Shown here piece after piece: positions 61,296-64,000 of a DNA stretch of 64,000 nt. The notes below the pieces were generated by a model. It did no database searches. It was not told the DNA's origin and was given only the letters and a program-made list of their open reading frames with translations. Each line of letters begins with the position of its first letter. Position 1 is the stretch's first letter. This DNA is from Conchocele bisecta (Eukaryota > Mollusca > Bivalvia > Lucinida > Thyasiridae), in NCBI GenBank assembly GCA_029237695.1, contig CM055266.1:122750569-122814568 (forward strand). Direction: 5' to 3'. Both the position numbers and the translations under genes were made by a program.

Positions 61296-62094
61296 CAAAA
61301 CTCATAAGCCCCATTTATCCAGCCACAGCCACATTTATAGGAACAGCTGTTCAATTTCACGACATGTCATACACGTGTCCAGCCATAACAAAAAGTAAAG
61401 TTCGCGATCAGTGTAGCTCCAGATCAGCTGCACAACCATGTTGCATTGTCTGATCAGGGTCTGCAGTGTCCTCTGTTTGGCTAACCCGAATTATCTGGCT
61501 ATCACGCAGGTAAAATTCAGTAATTCGCCCTGCGTGACATCCAGAACATTCGGGTTACTGTGTCATTAGTAAAACATTCCCGAGGGTCTCATTCGTGATA
61601 CATTGGACGAAACCGTTAGCTCCATAGCAGGTTACATGAGTGCGATCATTGCTCAGGGTCTACATTAGTCAGAAATGCAATAAACCCTACTTTCTCATGG
61701 TGGCTGATGCATGTGGGACTTCACAAAACGAGGTTTATGTTCAATGTGCGACCAGTATAGCCCTAGACTAACATGCCATGTCTCTATATCATGTTTAACT
61801 TCTATTTTTCATTATCTGACTTTTTTCATTTATTATTTTCTTTAGTGAAAGCCATATAGTGCTATGTCTAGTATAGCCCCAGACAACACTCGCATTAATT
61901 AGTACCTGCTATCAGACACTTCACTATTCGCCAATGAATCGGGGTATCGAAAAGAGTTCGACCCACCCTCTTCAATTCTACCGACCCCTTCAGTCAGTGA
62001 TACATATAAAGAAAACATATCTGGTGTACAATACATTTTATTCACTCTAAGCCACATGCGTGACACACGAGGTAGTCATATACTCAATGTGCAT

Positions 62095-62455
62095 GATCAC
62101 GTGGTTACAACAACAACAACGTCGCCCACTCCAAAGTAAGTATTATTTGATATTTTCCTTAATATGCAACGGATTTTGATGAAATATGGCGCATCAAACG
62201 CGTCTTCATGAGCTGCATTTGGTGGTCCAGGGAGTTCGGCACAGACTTATGTAAATCGATTATTCGCAAAAACGACAGAAGTTTGGGCGAAAATACAGAG
62301 ACCACCAAATGCAGCGTAACAAGACGCGTTTGATTTGCCTTATTTCATCAAAATCCGTTACGTAATAAGGACACGATAAACGAATACGTTCTTTCAATCA
62401 GATGGATTCTGGAAGTTTCAGTACTTGTTGTTGTTGTTAGTACCACGTGATCATA
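62095..62455. mobile_element. Inverted-repeat element, GATCACGTGGT ends
   Basis: GATCACGTGGTTACAACAAC / GTTGTTAGTACCACGTGATC at the ends, then AACGGATTTTGATGAAAT and GCGTCTT...GCTGCATTTGGTGGTC mirrored. About 360 bp, no coding frame. 61560-62094 is unassigned. Confidence 0.7.
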
Positions 62456-62522
62456 CACCTTAATACTGGTATGTACGTGTGATAGCTACTGCAAATAAGT
62501 TATGCTGTAAAACTAGAGAAAT

Positions 62523-63110
62523 TGAGCAGGGGCTCACGTATACCCCCGGCCACCGCCTGGACCGACAAATAAAAAGTTTAGCGCAAATATTTTAAAATTT
62601 AAAAGTAATTTGACCTTGTACATGAAGGCCGCATCGGTGTGGCAGCGCTCCAGATAAGCTGAGTATTTGTTTAAATACCCAATTAAAATTGCCAAAAACC
62701 CAATTGAAATCAAAAAGCATAAAAAAGAAATACATATTTTATGGTACCTTTATCATGCAGCAGAAAACAATAAACAGACCACAAATATAGCATATTTTTG
62801 TTATTTTCCATGAAAACATATCTTTGTATTTATTAGAATTGTCTCCAAGGAGACAATTCTAATGAAATGCCAAGACATGTTTTAATTTCGAAGCAAACTA
62901 GTCAATAATTGCTGTCTGTTGATATGTAAACAGTAGTGCGATTTTATTTTACCCAATTAAAATTTTGAAATACCCAATTGCTTCAGAAACTCAATTACCA
63001 ATTCCTTATCTGGAGCGCTGGTGTGGTATGGAATGAAAATATGGATGATGATAAGGAAGTATATGAAGTTTGAAGTCAATCCAACTTACCATTGAAAAGA
63101 TAATGTGTAA
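62523..63110. repeat. Family D repeat split by an M4 MITE
   Basis: Left part GAGCAGGGGCTCACG, ATTTGACCTTGTACATGAAG; right part ATGGAATGAAAATATGGATG, TATATGAAGTTTGAAGTCAA. The M4 element fills 62644-63020. 63111-63654 is unassigned. Confidence 0.65.
62644..63020. mobile_element. MITE family M4, full copy
   Basis: AGCGCTCCAGATAAGC to CCTTATCTGGAGCGCT, with central arms AGAATTGTCTCCAAGGAGAC. Confidence 0.8.
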
Positions 63111-63654
63111 TAAATGGATAATGGAGGTCTCCAGGGTGTCCGGCTTAGAGAGGTTTCACTGTAAATCAGGCATTTGATCATTCTGAGCCATAGCTGTGCG
63201 CTATGTAATATAGAACAGCTGAGATAAATGACCAAGAAGCTCATCAAAAATACGATCACGTGTGTTTTCTTAGTATCCGGTTTATAGAGGTTCCACCGTA
63301 CATATATTCACCACTTATTCCGTCACAGAGGTCGTCGCCCCGCGAGACAGCCAGTATCATACAGTTGGATGATGTAGTAGTCAACTTACGCGACATATGC
63401 AGATACTTATAAGTGTTCACTCTTATCACCCAGAAATATGGCATAAATATATGTTTTTACTATATAATTTCAGCACAAAAATATTTACACAATTCCCTAA
63501 CATTTGATTGGTCCGTAGCAAGTCTCTGTCCAAAGTTTATATCCCAGTTAACTCCCACGCTGAACTACTTTCCGTAACAGTGAGGCGCAGTTAAAATAAT
63601 TCTTAAGAAAACGGAAAATAAACACATTTTCTTGATGAATTTATTTAAAATGCT

Positions 63655-63897
63655 GGAATTATAAGGAATGAATGGTCTTTTTGTGGAATTTATCGGGGAT
63701 ATAAACTTGGAAAAGTCGCGGGAATACTGGACGAGGCCTTAAAAAAATACAATTTTCGAAAAAATAATTTATTTATTTTATTATTTTTTTTTTTTTCGAA
63801 AATTGTAATTTTTTATCGCTTCGTCCAGTATTCCCGCGATTTTTCCAAGTTTATACCCCGATAAATTCCACAAAAAGGCCATTCATTCCTATAATAA
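63655..63897. mobile_element. Fold-back element with about 75-bp arms
   Basis: GGAATGAATGGTCTTTTTGT, AATTTATCGGGGATATAAAC, TCGCGGGAATACTGGACGA, all mirrored at 63825-63897; AT-rich centre with AATTTTCGAAAAAA. Confidence 0.8.
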
Positions 63898-64000
63898 ATA
63901 TACTCACCCCAACCAGAATACAGATACATGTACAGGTGCATCGTAGGGAAGGAGACGATTTAACCCGAATTTTCTGACTGTAACCGACAGCTGTTTGCAT

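Overview
This is eukaryotic DNA from a large, repeat-rich animal genome. It is AT-rich, has GT-AG introns of 0.3 to 7 kb, and carries no prokaryotic gene organisation. The dispersed repeats (a retroposon ending in a TCAC tail, a sister retroposon ending in an AAAC tail, long elements opening 'AACAAGAGGGCC', and tandem units built around TGACCTTGA) look like those of bivalve molluscs. That assignment is inference from repeat style and not a database match.

One host gene runs through most of the window on the minus strand, from 51438 down to 10183. It encodes a MAN1/LEMD3-type inner nuclear membrane protein: an N-terminal LEM domain, a first transmembrane segment, a luminal loop, a second transmembrane segment, the MAN1-Src1 C-terminal (MSC) winged-helix domain and a C-terminal RRM/UHM domain. 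I traced 14 coding exons whose splice phases all agree and give 683 residues. A fifteenth exon at 43506-43584 opens with its own ATG, ends in the same phase as the LEM exon and sits below a cluster of CRE-like sites. It therefore looks like an alternative first exon for a 429-residue isoform without the LEM domain and TM1.

A 6.66-kb Mutator-like (MULE) transposon at 43920-50575 lies between the two first exons and stops 14 bp short of the LEM-exon splice donor. It is flanked by an 8-bp duplication (GTCAGTAA), has ends made of short tandem repeats, and once encoded a PHD-finger, FLYWCH and MULE-transposase protein. A retroposon now interrupts its PHD exon and its transposase is frameshifted.

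The introns are a patchwork of mobile elements: two related retroposon families with different tails; several fold-back MITE families, some with TTAA ends typical of piggyBac-derived MITEs; long tandem-unit elements; a 3.7-kb inverted-repeat element at about 29.7-33.5 kb carrying a decayed cysteine-rich gene; and a 2.3-kb fold-back at 41-43.3 kb. Upstream of the gene (51.5-64 kb) there is little clear coding sequence: one candidate exon at 53.8 kb, an unassigned block at 51.6-52.9 kb, then three palindromic minisatellites between 56.5 and 61.1 kb and more MITEs.
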